Source of the DNA: Sva-07 sp963717385
GTDB taxonomy: Bacteria; Actinomycetota; Acidimicrobiia; Acidimicrobiales; Ilumatobacteraceae
Direction of reading: 5' to 3'
DNA length: 64,000 nucleotides
Assembly: GCA_963717385.1 (NCBI GenBank)
Contig: CAVQWE010000003.1
Coordinates: 62,001 to 126,000 of the forward strand
Both the position numbers and the translations under genes were made by a program. Within the stretch, counting starts at the first letter, position 1; every line of letters starts with the position of its first letter. The notes beneath the pieces are model-generated. The model was not told the origin of the DNA and ran no database searches. It saw only the letters and a list, made by a program, of their open reading frames with translations. Below are positions 52,794 to 61,842 of this stretch, piece after piece.

Positions 52794-54662
52794 GTGAGTG
52801 CTGAAGCCGCAACCCTGAACGAGGTCCACGTCGACGAGGTCGAGTCGGGCGAACCGCCATCGCGGTGGAAGCTGCTGTCGACGACGCTCAAGGCGCAGCG
52901 TCGGAACCTGATCATCGGTTCGATGATCGGGCTGCTGTGGATGGTTGGCAAGATCTCGGTGCCGATCCTCGTTCGCTTCAGCATCGACAAGGGCATCGAG
53001 CAGGGCGACTACCTGTGGCTCTGGGTGATGCTCATTGCGATCGCTGGCGTCTGCGTTGGCACGTTCACGGCGCTCCGCCGCTTCTACGCGTTCCGCGAGG
53101 CGCGCTGGACCGAAACCCGTCTCCGCGAGCAGATGTTCAACCACATCATGTCGCTGCACATCGGTTACCACGACCGTGCACAGACCGGCCAATTGATGAG
53201 CAGGTCGTCGAGCGACCTCCAGCAGGTCCAGTCGTTCGTGGTGATGATCCCGATCACGATCTCGAACCTGTCGATGGTGACGGCCGCCTCGGTGATTCTG
53301 TTCATCTCCGATTGGCGCCTCGCCCTCGTTGCGCTCGCCCCGCTGCCGTTCGTGAACGTTGCCGGCCGACGTTTCTCGCAGTCGATTCACCCGGCGGTGC
53401 TCCAGATCCAAGCCGAACAGGCCGAGCTCGCCACCGTCGTCGAGGAATCGGTTGGTGGCGTACGGGTGATCAAGGGATTCGGTGCCGAGGAAGTGCAGTC
53501 GAAGCGCCTGCGGAAGGAGGCCGCCGACATCCGAGCCGTCTCCATCCAGGCGGCGCGCATCCGTGCCAAGTTCCTTCCGGCGATCGACCTGCTCCCGCAA
53601 CTCGGGCTCGTTGCCGTGCTCGGTTTCGGTGGGCTCCAAGTGATCAACGGCAACCTCACTGTCGGCCAGTTGGTGCAGTTCAACTTCTACGTGGCGTTGC
53701 TCGTCGGGCCACTGCGGATGCTCGGGATGACCATCGCATTCGCTCAACGTGCCGGCGCTGCGCTCGAGCGCGTCAATGAGGTGCTCGATACGGCGCCGAT
53801 CGTGACCGATCCGCCGAACCCGACGCTGCTTCCCGATCTCGAACGAGCCGGAGCGGTGAGGTTCCATGATGTTCGCTTCGGCTACGACGCCGGTGCCCCA
53901 GTGCTCGACGGCTTCGATCTCGACCTCACTCCCGGACAGTCCGTCGCGCTGGTCGGTGGCACAGGGTCAGGGAAATCGACCGTGGCGCGGCTTCTCGTGC
54001 GGTTCTACGACGTCGACGCAGGCTCGGTGAGCATCGACGGCGTCGATGTCCGCGACCTCGCTCTCCATGATGCCCGACGAGCGGTGGGCATCGTCTTCGA
54101 GGACACGCTGCTCTTCCACGACAGCGTTGCGGCGAACATCGCCTTTGCCAAGCCCGAAGCGAGCCAAACGACCATCGAGGCAGCGGCGAGGCTCGCTGGA
54201 GCCCACGATTTCATCATGGGGCTCCCAGGCGCCTATGGCACCATGCTCGGCGAACGTGGCTACTCACTGTCCGGCGGCCAGCGCCAACGCATCGCGATCG
54301 CACGAGCGATTCTCGCCGATCCTCGGGTTCTCGTGCTCGACGATGCGACCTCTGCGGTCGACCCGTCCAAGGAGCACGAGATCCGTTCGGCGATGTCGAC
54401 GGTGATGGACGGCCGCACCACCATCGTGATCGCCCATCGACCAGGCACGATTGCGCTCGCCGACACCGTCGTGCTGCTCGACGAGGGTCGCGTCGTGGCG
54501 TCCGGACCGCATCAGCTACTCCTCGACACCAACCCCCGCTACCGCGAGGTGCTCGCAGCGATGACCGCCGAGGACGACGAACGACGAGAAGAGTTGGCGC
54601 GCGAGTCTGGTGCCACACCATCGAGCTCCATCGATACCGGCACGCCGGTGGGTGGCGACTGA
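52794..54662 (+). CDS. ABC exporter half-transporter (type IV fold), degenerate catalytic site
   Basis: 622-residue protein with an N-terminal six-helix transmembrane domain (about residues 40-330) and a C-terminal nucleotide-binding domain. Walker A is GGTGSGKST, the signature is LSGGQRQR, and the H-loop is IAHR. Walker B reads VLVLDDATSAVD, with Asp in place of the catalytic Glu. Together with the downstream partner it should form a heterodimeric lipid or drug exporter with one active and one degenerate ATP site. The GTG start follows the stop of the ArsC-family gene directly, and the stop overlaps the next ATG. The substrate is unknown. Confidence 0.9.
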   Translation: MSAEAATLNEVHVDEVESGEPPSRWKLLSTTLKAQRRNLIIGSMIGLLWMVGKISVPILVRFSIDKGIEQGDYLWLWVMLIAIAGVCVGTFTALRRFYAFREARWTETRLREQMFNHIMSLHIGYHDRAQTGQLMSRSSSDLQQVQSFVVMIPITISNLSMVTAASVILFISDWRLALVALAPLPFVNVAGRRFSQSIHPAVLQIQAEQAELATVVEESVGGVRVIKGFGAEEVQSKRLRKEAADIRAVSIQAARIRAKFLPAIDLLPQLGLVAVLGFGGLQVINGNLTVGQLVQFNFYVALLVGPLRMLGMTIAFAQRAGAALERVNEVLDTAPIVTDPPNPTLLPDLERAGAVRFHDVRFGYDAGAPVLDGFDLDLTPGQSVALVGGTGSGKSTVARLLVRFYDVDAGSVSIDGVDVRDLALHDARRAVGIVFEDTLLFHDSVAANIAFAKPEASQTTIEAAARLAGAHDFIMGLPGAYGTMLGERGYSLSGGQRQRIAIARAILADPRVLVLDDATSAVDPSKEHEIRSAMSTVMDGRTTIVIAHRPGTIALADTVVLLDEGRVVASGPHQLLLDTNPRYREVLAAMTAEDDERREELARESGATPSSSIDTGTPVGGD

Positions 54663-56446
54663 TGTTCGGGGTCGGAGCGATCTCAGACGAGGACAAGCTC
54701 GACGCCGAGCAGGCCAAGCAGGTCCTGCGCCGCGCGGCGCGCATGGCGCTGCCGTTCAAGAAGACGATCCTCGGCGCGTTGTGTTTCACGGCGATCTCCA
54801 CGCTCGGCGTCGTGATGGGACCGGTGATCCTCGGCTGGGCGATCGACAACGGAATCACACCGCCTGGTGACAAGACCGCGTTGCGCAACGCGGTCATCTT
54901 CTTCCTTGCGCTCACGGCGATTGCCTACGTCTCGGCCCGCCAGCAGTACATCTTGATCAACCGGGCAGGCGAGGGGTTCCTGCAGGCGCTGCGCATCCGG
55001 GTGTTCGACCACATCCAGAAGCAGTCGCTGGCGTTCTTCGACCGGAACAAGTCCGGGGTGTTGGTTGCCCGCATGACCGCCGACATCGAGTCGATGGCCG
55101 AACTCGTGCAGTGGGGTCTGCTCCAGTTCGTTGCCGCGATCCTGCTCGTCGTCTTCGCCCTGATCCTCTCGTTCGCGATGTCATGGCAGCTCGCCCTCGT
55201 CGGCCTCCTCGTGATGCCGATCATCATCGTGGCATCGCGCAAGTTCCAGCGCGACTCCAACGCGGCGTACCTCGACGTTCGGGAAAACATCGGTCAGAAC
55301 CTCTCCACGCTGCAGGAAGGCATTGCCGGCGTCCGTGTGATCCAGGCCTACGCCCGTGAGCCCGAGCAGCGCCGTCGCTTCGAGCAGTCGAACCGTGAGC
55401 TCTACGACTCGCACGTGCACAGCGTCAAGGTGTCGACCTGGTACTTCGGCCTCGTCGAAGCTTCCGGGGTGTTCGCGACGGCGATCATCGTCGGTGTCGG
55501 CGGGTGGCTGTACTCACGCGGCGAGGTCGAACTCGGCGTCATCGTCGCCACCGTGCTGCTCTTCGCTCAGCTCTTCGAACCCGTCCAGCAGCTCTCGCAG
55601 CTCTACAACACGCTGCAGTCGTCGGCGGCGTCGCTCAGCAAGTTGTTCGGCATCCTCGACACCGAGCCAGACATTCTCGACGGCGACCGTGACCTGCCTC
55701 GAAACGGCGAGATGATCGTCGATGGCATCGGGTTCCGGTACCCGGCAACCGAGAGTCCGGTCCTGAGCGATGTGTCGATCACCGTCGCCGACGGTGAACG
55801 TCTCGCGCTGGTCGGCCCGACCGGCGCCGGCAAGTCGACGCTCGCGAAGCTGATGGCGAGGCTCTACGACCCGACCGAGGGATCGATCTCGTTCGGCGGC
55901 ATCGATCTCCGCGACGCAACGCTCGCCTCGCTGCGCCACCGCGTCGTTGTCGTTCCGCAGGAAGGGTTCTTGTTCGGCGGGACGGTCGCCGACAACGTGC
56001 GCATCGCCCGCGCCGAGGCGACCGACGACGACGTTCGTGCTGCGTTCGAGGCGATCGGCGCGCTGCAACGGTTCGAAGAATTCCCCGAGGGGATCCACAC
56101 CGAGGTCCGCGAGCGCGGCTCGCGGCTGTCAGCGGGGGAGCGCCAACTGGTGTCGCTTGCCCGAGCGGCGCTTGTCGACCCTGCTGTGCTGGTGCTCGAC
56201 GAGGCGACCAGCAACCTCGACCCGGGTACGGAACTGATCGTCGAGCACGCCCTCGATTCGCTGATGTCGGGCCGCACGACGATCGTCGTTGCCCACCGGC
56301 TCTCCACGATCCAACGCGCAGACCGCATCGGGGTCATCGACGGCGGCCGACTCGTCGAGCTCGGCAACCACACCGAACTGGTCGAACTCGGCGGCAAGTA
56401 TGCCGCCCTCGCTGCCGCCTGGGCCAAGAGCCAGCCCGTCGTCTGA
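54662..56446 (+). CDS. ABC exporter half-transporter, partner subunit
   Basis: 594-residue transmembrane/nucleotide-binding protein. Walker A is GPTGAGKST, and Walker B VLVLDEATSNLD has the normal catalytic Glu. The signature is LSAGERQL rather than LSGGQ, and the H-loop is VAHRLST. The deviant signature faces the Asp-type Walker B of the upstream subunit, so the two deviations fall in the same composite ATP site, as in known heterodimeric exporters. The ATG at 54662 overlaps the upstream stop (TGATG). Transported substance not deducible. The frame is intact. Confidence 0.9.
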   Translation: MFGVGAISDEDKLDAEQAKQVLRRAARMALPFKKTILGALCFTAISTLGVVMGPVILGWAIDNGITPPGDKTALRNAVIFFLALTAIAYVSARQQYILINRAGEGFLQALRIRVFDHIQKQSLAFFDRNKSGVLVARMTADIESMAELVQWGLLQFVAAILLVVFALILSFAMSWQLALVGLLVMPIIIVASRKFQRDSNAAYLDVRENIGQNLSTLQEGIAGVRVIQAYAREPEQRRRFEQSNRELYDSHVHSVKVSTWYFGLVEASGVFATAIIVGVGGWLYSRGEVELGVIVATVLLFAQLFEPVQQLSQLYNTLQSSAASLSKLFGILDTEPDILDGDRDLPRNGEMIVDGIGFRYPATESPVLSDVSITVADGERLALVGPTGAGKSTLAKLMARLYDPTEGSISFGGIDLRDATLASLRHRVVVVPQEGFLFGGTVADNVRIARAEATDDDVRAAFEAIGALQRFEEFPEGIHTEVRERGSRLSAGERQLVSLARAALVDPAVLVLDEATSNLDPGTELIVEHALDSLMSGRTTIVVAHRLSTIQRADRIGVIDGGRLVELGNHTELVELGGKYAALAAAWAKSQPVV

Positions 56447-56458
56447 CAGTTGGGGTGA

Positions 56459-57250
56459 TCAGGCTCGTTCGAAGACGAGCACGAACTCGACGAGGCCGTT
56501 GTCTTCGGTGGCGACGACCCCGAACGACGGGTTGTCGATGCCGTAGTCCTCGAACAGGACCGGGATCGACCCCAACACACCGATACGCCCGTCGGTGGTC
56601 TGTGCGGTGACCTCGAACGTCACCGGATTGGTGACGCCGCGCAAGGTGAGTTCGCCCGTTGCGGTCGCGGTGACCTGCTCGTCGCCGACGGGGATCTGGC
56701 CGAAGTCGATCGGCTCGGTGATGCGGAACTCGGCGGTGGGGAACTCGGCGGCGTTCATGATGCGACCGCTGAACTGGCCGTCGCGTCGCGAATCGTCGCT
56801 CGTGATGTTCTCGATCTGCACGGTGATGTCGACGACGGTGGCCGTGGTGCCGTCGATCGTGAGCAGCCCCTCGATCTCGTTGCTGCGCCCGACGGCGGTG
56901 GTGTTGACCCCGGCGAGCACCTCCTCGACCCGGTAACCGAACTCGGATGCCGTGGTCGGCACCCAGTCGCCATCGAAGTCCGTGTCGCCGCTCGGCGCGT
57001 CGCTGGTTGATGGTGGCTCAGCGGTCGGAGTCGTCTCGGCTGGCGTCGGAGCAATCGACACCTGTGGCGCGTCGGTTGTGGCGGTCAGGGCGTCGGAGAG
57101 ATCGGTCTCGTCGAGGGCGTCGGGAGAGTCGTTGATGAAGTTCGCGTAGACGAAGATGCCGGCGAACAACAGCACGACGGCGCCGACGACGCCGAGCGCA
57201 ATCCACTTGATCCAGCGTTTTGGCGATTTGGGCTCGTCGGTGTCGCTCAT
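56459..57250 (-). CDS. Membrane-anchored YceI-family protein
   Basis: 263-residue protein with a short basic cytoplasmic N terminus, one transmembrane helix (about residues 16-36), a Thr/Pro/Ala-rich extracellular linker, and a C-terminal YceI lipocalin-like barrel (about residues 90-260). Family features include DGDWVPTTASEFGYRV at the start of the barrel, then SRRDGQFSGRIMNAAEFPTAEF and TGELTLRGVTNPVTFEV. YceI proteins bind polyisoprenoid or amide ligands in their barrel. It is convergent with the ABC exporter gene. A link to isoprenoid quinone handling is possible. Confidence 0.88.
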   Translation of the reverse strand: MSDTDEPKSPKRWIKWIALGVVGAVVLLFAGIFVYANFINDSPDALDETDLSDALTATTDAPQVSIAPTPAETTPTAEPPSTSDAPSGDTDFDGDWVPTTASEFGYRVEEVLAGVNTTAVGRSNEIEGLLTIDGTTATVVDITVQIENITSDDSRRDGQFSGRIMNAAEFPTAEFRITEPIDFGQIPVGDEQVTATATGELTLRGVTNPVTFEVTAQTTDGRIGVLGSIPVLFEDYGIDNPSFGVVATEDNGLVEFVLVFERA

Positions 57251-57305
57251 GGGCGCAGAGTCTGGCAGGCCCTTGGCGCAACCGAACGTCGTGCGGTGTG
57301 AAGTT

Positions 57306-58109
57306 CTAGAGAATCTGCGAGAGGAACAGCTTGGTGCGGTCTTCGCGCGGGCTCTCGAAGAAGTGCTCGGCGGTGCCGACCTCGACGATCTGTCCGTCGG
57401 CCATGAACACCACCCGGTCGGCGACCTCGCGCGCGAAACCCATTTCGTGGGTCACCACGATCATCGTCATCCCCGACTCGGCGAGTTCCTTCATCGTGTC
57501 GAGGACCTCGCCGATCATCTCCGGGTCGAGAGCCGAGGTGGGCTCGTCGAACAGCATCACTTTCGGCTTCATGGCCAACGCACGCGCGATCGCCACCCGT
57601 TGCTGCTGGCCGCCCGACAGCTGCCCCGGGTACTTGCCGGCCTGTTCGGGGATCTTGACCTGTTCGAGGAGTGCCATTCCCATCTCCTCGGCGGTGGCCT
57701 TCGGCAGCTTGCGTACCTTCCGTGGGGCCAGGGTGATGTTGTCGAGCACGCTGAGGTGCGGGAACAGGTTGAAACTCTGGAAGACCATCCCGGTCTCACG
57801 GCGAATCTCTTGGATGTTGCGGATGTCGTTCGACAGCTCGGTGCCGTCGACCACGATGCGCCCGGCATCGTGTTCCTCCAAACGGTTGATGCAGCGGATC
57901 AACGTGGACTTGCCGGAACCAGATGGGCCGATCACCACGACCACCTCTTGGGCTCCGACCTTCAAGTTGATGTCCTTCAGCGCCTGGAAGTCGCCGAAGA
58001 GTTTGTCGACGTGTTCGATCTCGATCATCACCCTCGAGGTGGTGATCGCCGTTGCGTCGTTGAAGACCGCAGGGGCCGGTGTTTCGTCGCCCGGTGTCTG
58101 GTCACTCAT
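57306..58109 (-). CDS. Polar amino-acid ABC transporter, ATP-binding protein
   Basis: 267-residue importer ATPase of the GlnQ/AapP class. After a 27-residue N-terminal extension, the domain has Walker A GPSGSGKST, Q-loop VFQSFNLF, signature LSGGQQQR, Walker B LFDEPTSALD and switch VTHEMGF. The start ATG at 58109 overlaps the stop of the upstream permease gene, so all four genes of the importer (60542-61663, 59326-60483, 58106-59329, and this one) form one minus-strand operon. It would energise uptake of glutamate, glutamine or general L-amino acids. Confidence 0.93.
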   Translation of the reverse strand: MSDQTPGDETPAPAVFNDATAITTSRVMIEIEHVDKLFGDFQALKDINLKVGAQEVVVVIGPSGSGKSTLIRCINRLEEHDAGRIVVDGTELSNDIRNIQEIRRETGMVFQSFNLFPHLSVLDNITLAPRKVRKLPKATAEEMGMALLEQVKIPEQAGKYPGQLSGGQQQRVAIARALAMKPKVMLFDEPTSALDPEMIGEVLDTMKELAESGMTMIVVTHEMGFAREVADRVVFMADGQIVEVGTAEHFFESPREDRTKLFLSQIL

Positions 58110-59329
58110 CGAATTCCGACTCCTAGTCGCTTCTCGAGCCGCTGGCTCTCTCGGCTCATTGTGTAGGACACCACCCAGAACATCAGTGCGGCGAAGGTCA
58201 ACGTTTCGGCGATCAGGCCCTGCCCTCGGAAGGCGGGCTGCGAGGTGATCGCGCCGGACACCTGCAGCAATTCGAACAGGCCCATGGCGATGCCCGCAAG
58301 TGTCGTGTCCTTGAACAGGCTGATCAGCTGGCCGATCTGGGCGGGGATCACGTTGCGCAGCGCTTGGGGCAGCACGATGTAGCCGGTCTGGCGGATGGGC
58401 GACAGCCCGACGGCTTTGGCTGCTTCGATCTGGCCGCGCGGGATCGACTGCAGACCACCGCGGATGATCTCGGCCATGTACGCAGCGGTGAACAAGGTGA
58501 ACACCACGATCGCTCGTGTGGAAGTAGCGGGCGCGAACGTGTCCGGCACGAAGAAGCCGAGTGCCACGTTGGCGAGCAGGAGCAGCACGAACAGCGGCGC
58601 GCCGCGGATCATCTCGATGTACGTCGTACAGACCAGTCGGACCAATGGAAGCTCTGACCGGCGCCCCAGCGCCAGAAGCACGCCGAGCGGGTAGCAGAGC
58701 ACGATCGAGCAGACGGCCAAGAACAGGTTGAGCATGAACCCGCCCCACTCGTTGAACCCCACGGCGGTGACCACGTAGTAGTACATCCCGAGCGGGATTG
58801 CTGCCAGGACGATGATGGTCACCGCTGCAGCAGCAGCACCCATCCGAAGCCGACCGAAGAACGGGCCGATCAGACGTCCGATGATCGCAGCAACCGCGGC
58901 GAGTCCGGCCGTGATCCACGGTCCTGACGTGCCGGCGAGCACGAGAAGGAGCAGGACGACTGCGAGCGGGAGCCAGAGTCGCTCGACGAGATCGAGCACG
59001 CGGGAGACCGTGAGCTTCGAGTCGTCGGCGGTGAGTCGCCCGGCGCGCACTTGGCGGCCGCGCAGGAACCCGGCGACCAGACCTCCCCATGCTGCGAGGA
59101 CCACCACGGTGACCGCCAGGCGCAGCTCGTGTACTTCGGGGTAGCGGCCGATCATCAGCAGCCGAAGGTTGACCTCGATGATCGTCCATCGTCCGGTGAT
59201 GAAGATGAAGTTGATCGTCTTGTAGAGGAGCCAGATCGCCAGCGCGCCGAAGACCACGGTCAAGACGGCATCGCGTTTGGTGCGGAACAGGTTGTGGCGT
59301 AGCCACGTCGTCATCGAGTTGCCGCTCAT
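58106..59329 (-). CDS. Amino-acid ABC transporter permease (AapM-like)
   Basis: 407-residue inner-membrane permease with an N-terminal hydrophobic extension and a C-terminal HisM-type domain. The coupling-loop motif EAAKAVGLSPIRQTGYIVLPQAL contacts the ATPase. The length and the multiple N-terminal helices match AapM/BztC rather than short GlnP proteins. It overlaps both neighbours (the ATPase by 4 bases, and the other permease by 4 bases). The two permeases would form the heterodimeric channel. Confidence 0.9.
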   Translation of the reverse strand: MSGNSMTTWLRHNLFRTKRDAVLTVVFGALAIWLLYKTINFIFITGRWTIIEVNLRLLMIGRYPEVHELRLAVTVVVLAAWGGLVAGFLRGRQVRAGRLTADDSKLTVSRVLDLVERLWLPLAVVLLLLVLAGTSGPWITAGLAAVAAIIGRLIGPFFGRLRMGAAAAAVTIIVLAAIPLGMYYYVVTAVGFNEWGGFMLNLFLAVCSIVLCYPLGVLLALGRRSELPLVRLVCTTYIEMIRGAPLFVLLLLANVALGFFVPDTFAPATSTRAIVVFTLFTAAYMAEIIRGGLQSIPRGQIEAAKAVGLSPIRQTGYIVLPQALRNVIPAQIGQLISLFKDTTLAGIAMGLFELLQVSGAITSQPAFRGQGLIAETLTFAALMFWVVSYTMSRESQRLEKRLGVGIR

Positions 59330-60483
59330 CGTTCGACCAGCATCATTCGGCGGTTGGCGAGGTTGACGAATGCAGACACGACGAGCGAGATGCAGATGTA
59401 CACGGTCATCGTCAGGAAGAACACGGGCACCGCCGGCGAGCCGTTGCCGACCGTGGTTTGGGCCACGAGCGTGAGGTCGTAATAGCCAATGGCTGCGCCG
59501 AGCGACGAGTTCTTGATCAGGTTCAGGTATTGGTTGCCGATCGGGGGGATCCCGATGCGCATCGCCTGCGGCAGGATGATGTACCACATGCGCTGGAAGC
59601 CGCTCAGTGCAACGGCATGAGCTGCTTCACCTTGACCACGCGGGACCGCCTGAATCGATCCGCGGACGATCTCGGCGATGTGGCTCGCGGTGTAGATGGT
59701 GAGTGCGAGGAACAGCGCAAAGAACGACGGGTCGATTCGGATACCGCCGGCAGTCGCTCGGCCATCGACCGCCGGCAAGGTGTAGGAGTAGCCGAACACG
59801 GTCCAGCCGAGTGCGACCACGATGACGAATGCGGCGCTGCCCCACAGTCCCGACCGTGGGAGCGATCCGGTGCGGTCGGCGACGCGGACTCGCCATCGGG
59901 CGGCCCCGAACCATGCGAGCGCACCACCAGCGAGCACCAGCAGCAGCCCAGCGCCCGAACCCTGGTACCACGCAACGGCGACGCCTCGGTTGGAGATGAT
60001 CGCCAGGCCGGCGAGATCCCACGCATCGGTGATCTGCGGGAACACGCCCAGTACCACCACCAGCACACTGGCGGTGAGGAAGAGCGCCAGCGGGATGTTG
60101 CGGACGGCCTCGACGTAGACGGTTGCCAGCTTCTTGACGATCCAGTTCGACGACAGCCTGCCGATGCCGATCAATGTGCCGAGCACGGTGGCGGCGACGA
60201 TCGCCACCAACGAGACCCGCAGTGTGTTGAGGAAACCTTGGAACAGCGCGTCTCGGACGGGTGCGCTCTGCGACAGCGAGTTCCCGGTGATCTGGAACGC
60301 CGCCGGATTGTCGAGGAAGTCGAGGTTGGTCGGGATGTTCTGGCGGGACGCGTTCTCTGTGTAGTTGCCGTACAACCAGACGACGATGGCGACTGCGCCG
60401 GCAACGACCACCAGTTGGGCGATCCACTTGAGAACGTTGACGTTCCGCCAGAACGGAACCCGAGACGTGACCGTTGCGGTCAC
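59326..60483 (-). CDS. Amino-acid ABC transporter permease (AapQ-like)
   Basis: 385-residue permease partner. One N-terminal helix (about residues 20-42) is followed by a periplasmic loop containing NLDFLDNPAAFQI, typical of AapQ/BztB, then the core helices and the coupling motif EAAHAVALSGFQRMWYIILPQA. The gap of about 60 bases to the upstream substrate-binding gene may hold a stem-loop that lowers permease expression relative to the binding protein, as in many importers, but I could not identify one with confidence. Confidence 0.9.
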   Translation of the reverse strand: MTATVTSRVPFWRNVNVLKWIAQLVVVAGAVAIVVWLYGNYTENASRQNIPTNLDFLDNPAAFQITGNSLSQSAPVRDALFQGFLNTLRVSLVAIVAATVLGTLIGIGRLSSNWIVKKLATVYVEAVRNIPLALFLTASVLVVVLGVFPQITDAWDLAGLAIISNRGVAVAWYQGSGAGLLLVLAGGALAWFGAARWRVRVADRTGSLPRSGLWGSAAFVIVVALGWTVFGYSYTLPAVDGRATAGGIRIDPSFFALFLALTIYTASHIAEIVRGSIQAVPRGQGEAAHAVALSGFQRMWYIILPQAMRIGIPPIGNQYLNLIKNSSLGAAIGYYDLTLVAQTTVGNGSPAVPVFFLTMTVYICISLVVSAFVNLANRRMMLVER

Positions 60484-60541
60484 GGAGCCAACCGGTGATC
60501 AGGTCGGCCCCATGACCGCAAGTGCTCAATGAGCATTGGGC

Positions 60542-61663
60542 TCAGCGGTACGGAGGTGCGTACATCAGACCGCCGTCGCTCCACTGGGCGTTGACGCCAC
60601 GCTCGAGTCCGAGCGGTGCGAGATGCTCAGCGTAGATCTCGCCGTAGTTCCCGACCTGCTTGACCACCTGATAGGCGTAGTCGGTCGGCAGTCCGAGACC
60701 CGGATCGAGCACGGCATCGCCGTCGACGGTGAGGCCGAGGAACCGTTGGATGTTGATGTCGTCGGTGTCAGCAAACGTGTCGATGTTCTCCGAGGTGATT
60801 CCGAACTCCTCAGCAGCGATCGTGGCGAGAATCGCCCAGTTCACTGCCTGCGCCCACGCGGTGTCACCGTCGGCGACTGCCGGAGCGAGGGGCTCCTTGG
60901 AGAAGACCTCGGGCAGGATCGTGAGGGCGTCGGGGCCGTCTGGGTAGGTCGAGCGCAAGCCGGTGAGCTGGCTGGTGTCGGACGACCAACCGTCGCACTG
61001 GCCGGCGATGAACGCCTCCTGGATGAGGTCGACGTTCTCGAACGGACGCACCTCCCAGGTAACACCCAATCGGGCGGCTTCGGCGGCGGCGTTGCCTTCG
61101 GTGGTGGTGCCCTGGGCGACGCAGACGATCACGCCGTCCATGTCTGCAATCGAGGCGAAGCCGCTGTCGGAAGCGACCATCATTCCCTGGCCGTCATAGA
61201 AGTTCGGCTGCATGAACGTGGCGCCCTCGGCGCCGTCGCGTGTTGCTGTCCAGGTGGTGTTGCGCACGAGCGCATCGACCTCTCCGGACTGGAGTGCGGT
61301 GAAGCGGTCGGCAGTCTCGAGATCGACCATCTCGACAGCGGTCGCGTCGCCGAGCACGGCTGCGGCGATCACTCGGCAGAAGTCTGAGTCGAAGCCGACG
61401 TGTTCACCGTCGGCATCGAGCGTTGCGAAACCGGGAAGGTCATTGCGGGTGCCGCATTTGAAGACGCCATCGGCCTGGACGGAATCGAGTTTCGATTCAT
61501 CGGCCTGCACCACCTCGACGGTGTCGTCGGGTGCGGTGGTCTCGTCGGGTGCTGTTGTCTCCCCGGGAGCATCGGTGGCCTCCGGCGAGCTGTCACCTCC
61601 GGAGCTGTCGTTGTCGTCGCTGGTGCATGCTGCCCCGAGCAGCGCCAGCGCCACCAGTGGCAC
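60542..61663 (-). CDS. Amino-acid ABC transporter substrate-binding lipoprotein (AapJ/BztA-like)
   Basis: Extracytoplasmic receptor of the importer, about 373 residues. The lipobox LALLGAAC is followed by a Ser/Thr/Glu/Ala-rich linker and an SBP_bac_3 domain that starts at VFKCGTRNDLPGF. The ligand-binding carboxylate and Arg regions are visible as GFDSDFCRVIA and VDALVRNTTWT. The length and the C-terminal GLERGVNAQWSDGGLMY match the general L-amino-acid receptors. The GTG at 61663 lies only five residues before the hydrophobic core, so the real start is probably upstream (basic TTRRA precedes in frame), possibly hidden by a one-base shift before an ATG near 61690. Confidence 0.9.
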   Translation of the reverse strand: MPLVALALLGAACTSDDNDSSGGDSSPEATDAPGETTAPDETTAPDDTVEVVQADESKLDSVQADGVFKCGTRNDLPGFATLDADGEHVGFDSDFCRVIAAAVLGDATAVEMVDLETADRFTALQSGEVDALVRNTTWTATRDGAEGATFMQPNFYDGQGMMVASDSGFASIADMDGVIVCVAQGTTTEGNAAAEAARLGVTWEVRPFENVDLIQEAFIAGQCDGWSSDTSQLTGLRSTYPDGPDALTILPEVFSKEPLAPAVADGDTAWAQAVNWAILATIAAEEFGITSENIDTFADTDDINIQRFLGLTVDGDAVLDPGLGLPTDYAYQVVKQVGNYGEIYAEHLAPLGLERGVNAQWSDGGLMYAPPYR

Positions 61664-61842
61664 GAGTGCCCGTCGTGTGGTCGTGTCGCATCGGTTCCCC
61701 CATCCGCGTCGCCGATCCGGCGATGCTGTTGTTCACCTGACGGCAGCCTGATGGCTACCTGACATCGAACCTAGACGTGAATCGCCGGCCGGGGCAACAG
61801 CGCATGTGTCGTGAGCGTGAATTGTGGGCCAGACTGTGCGCC

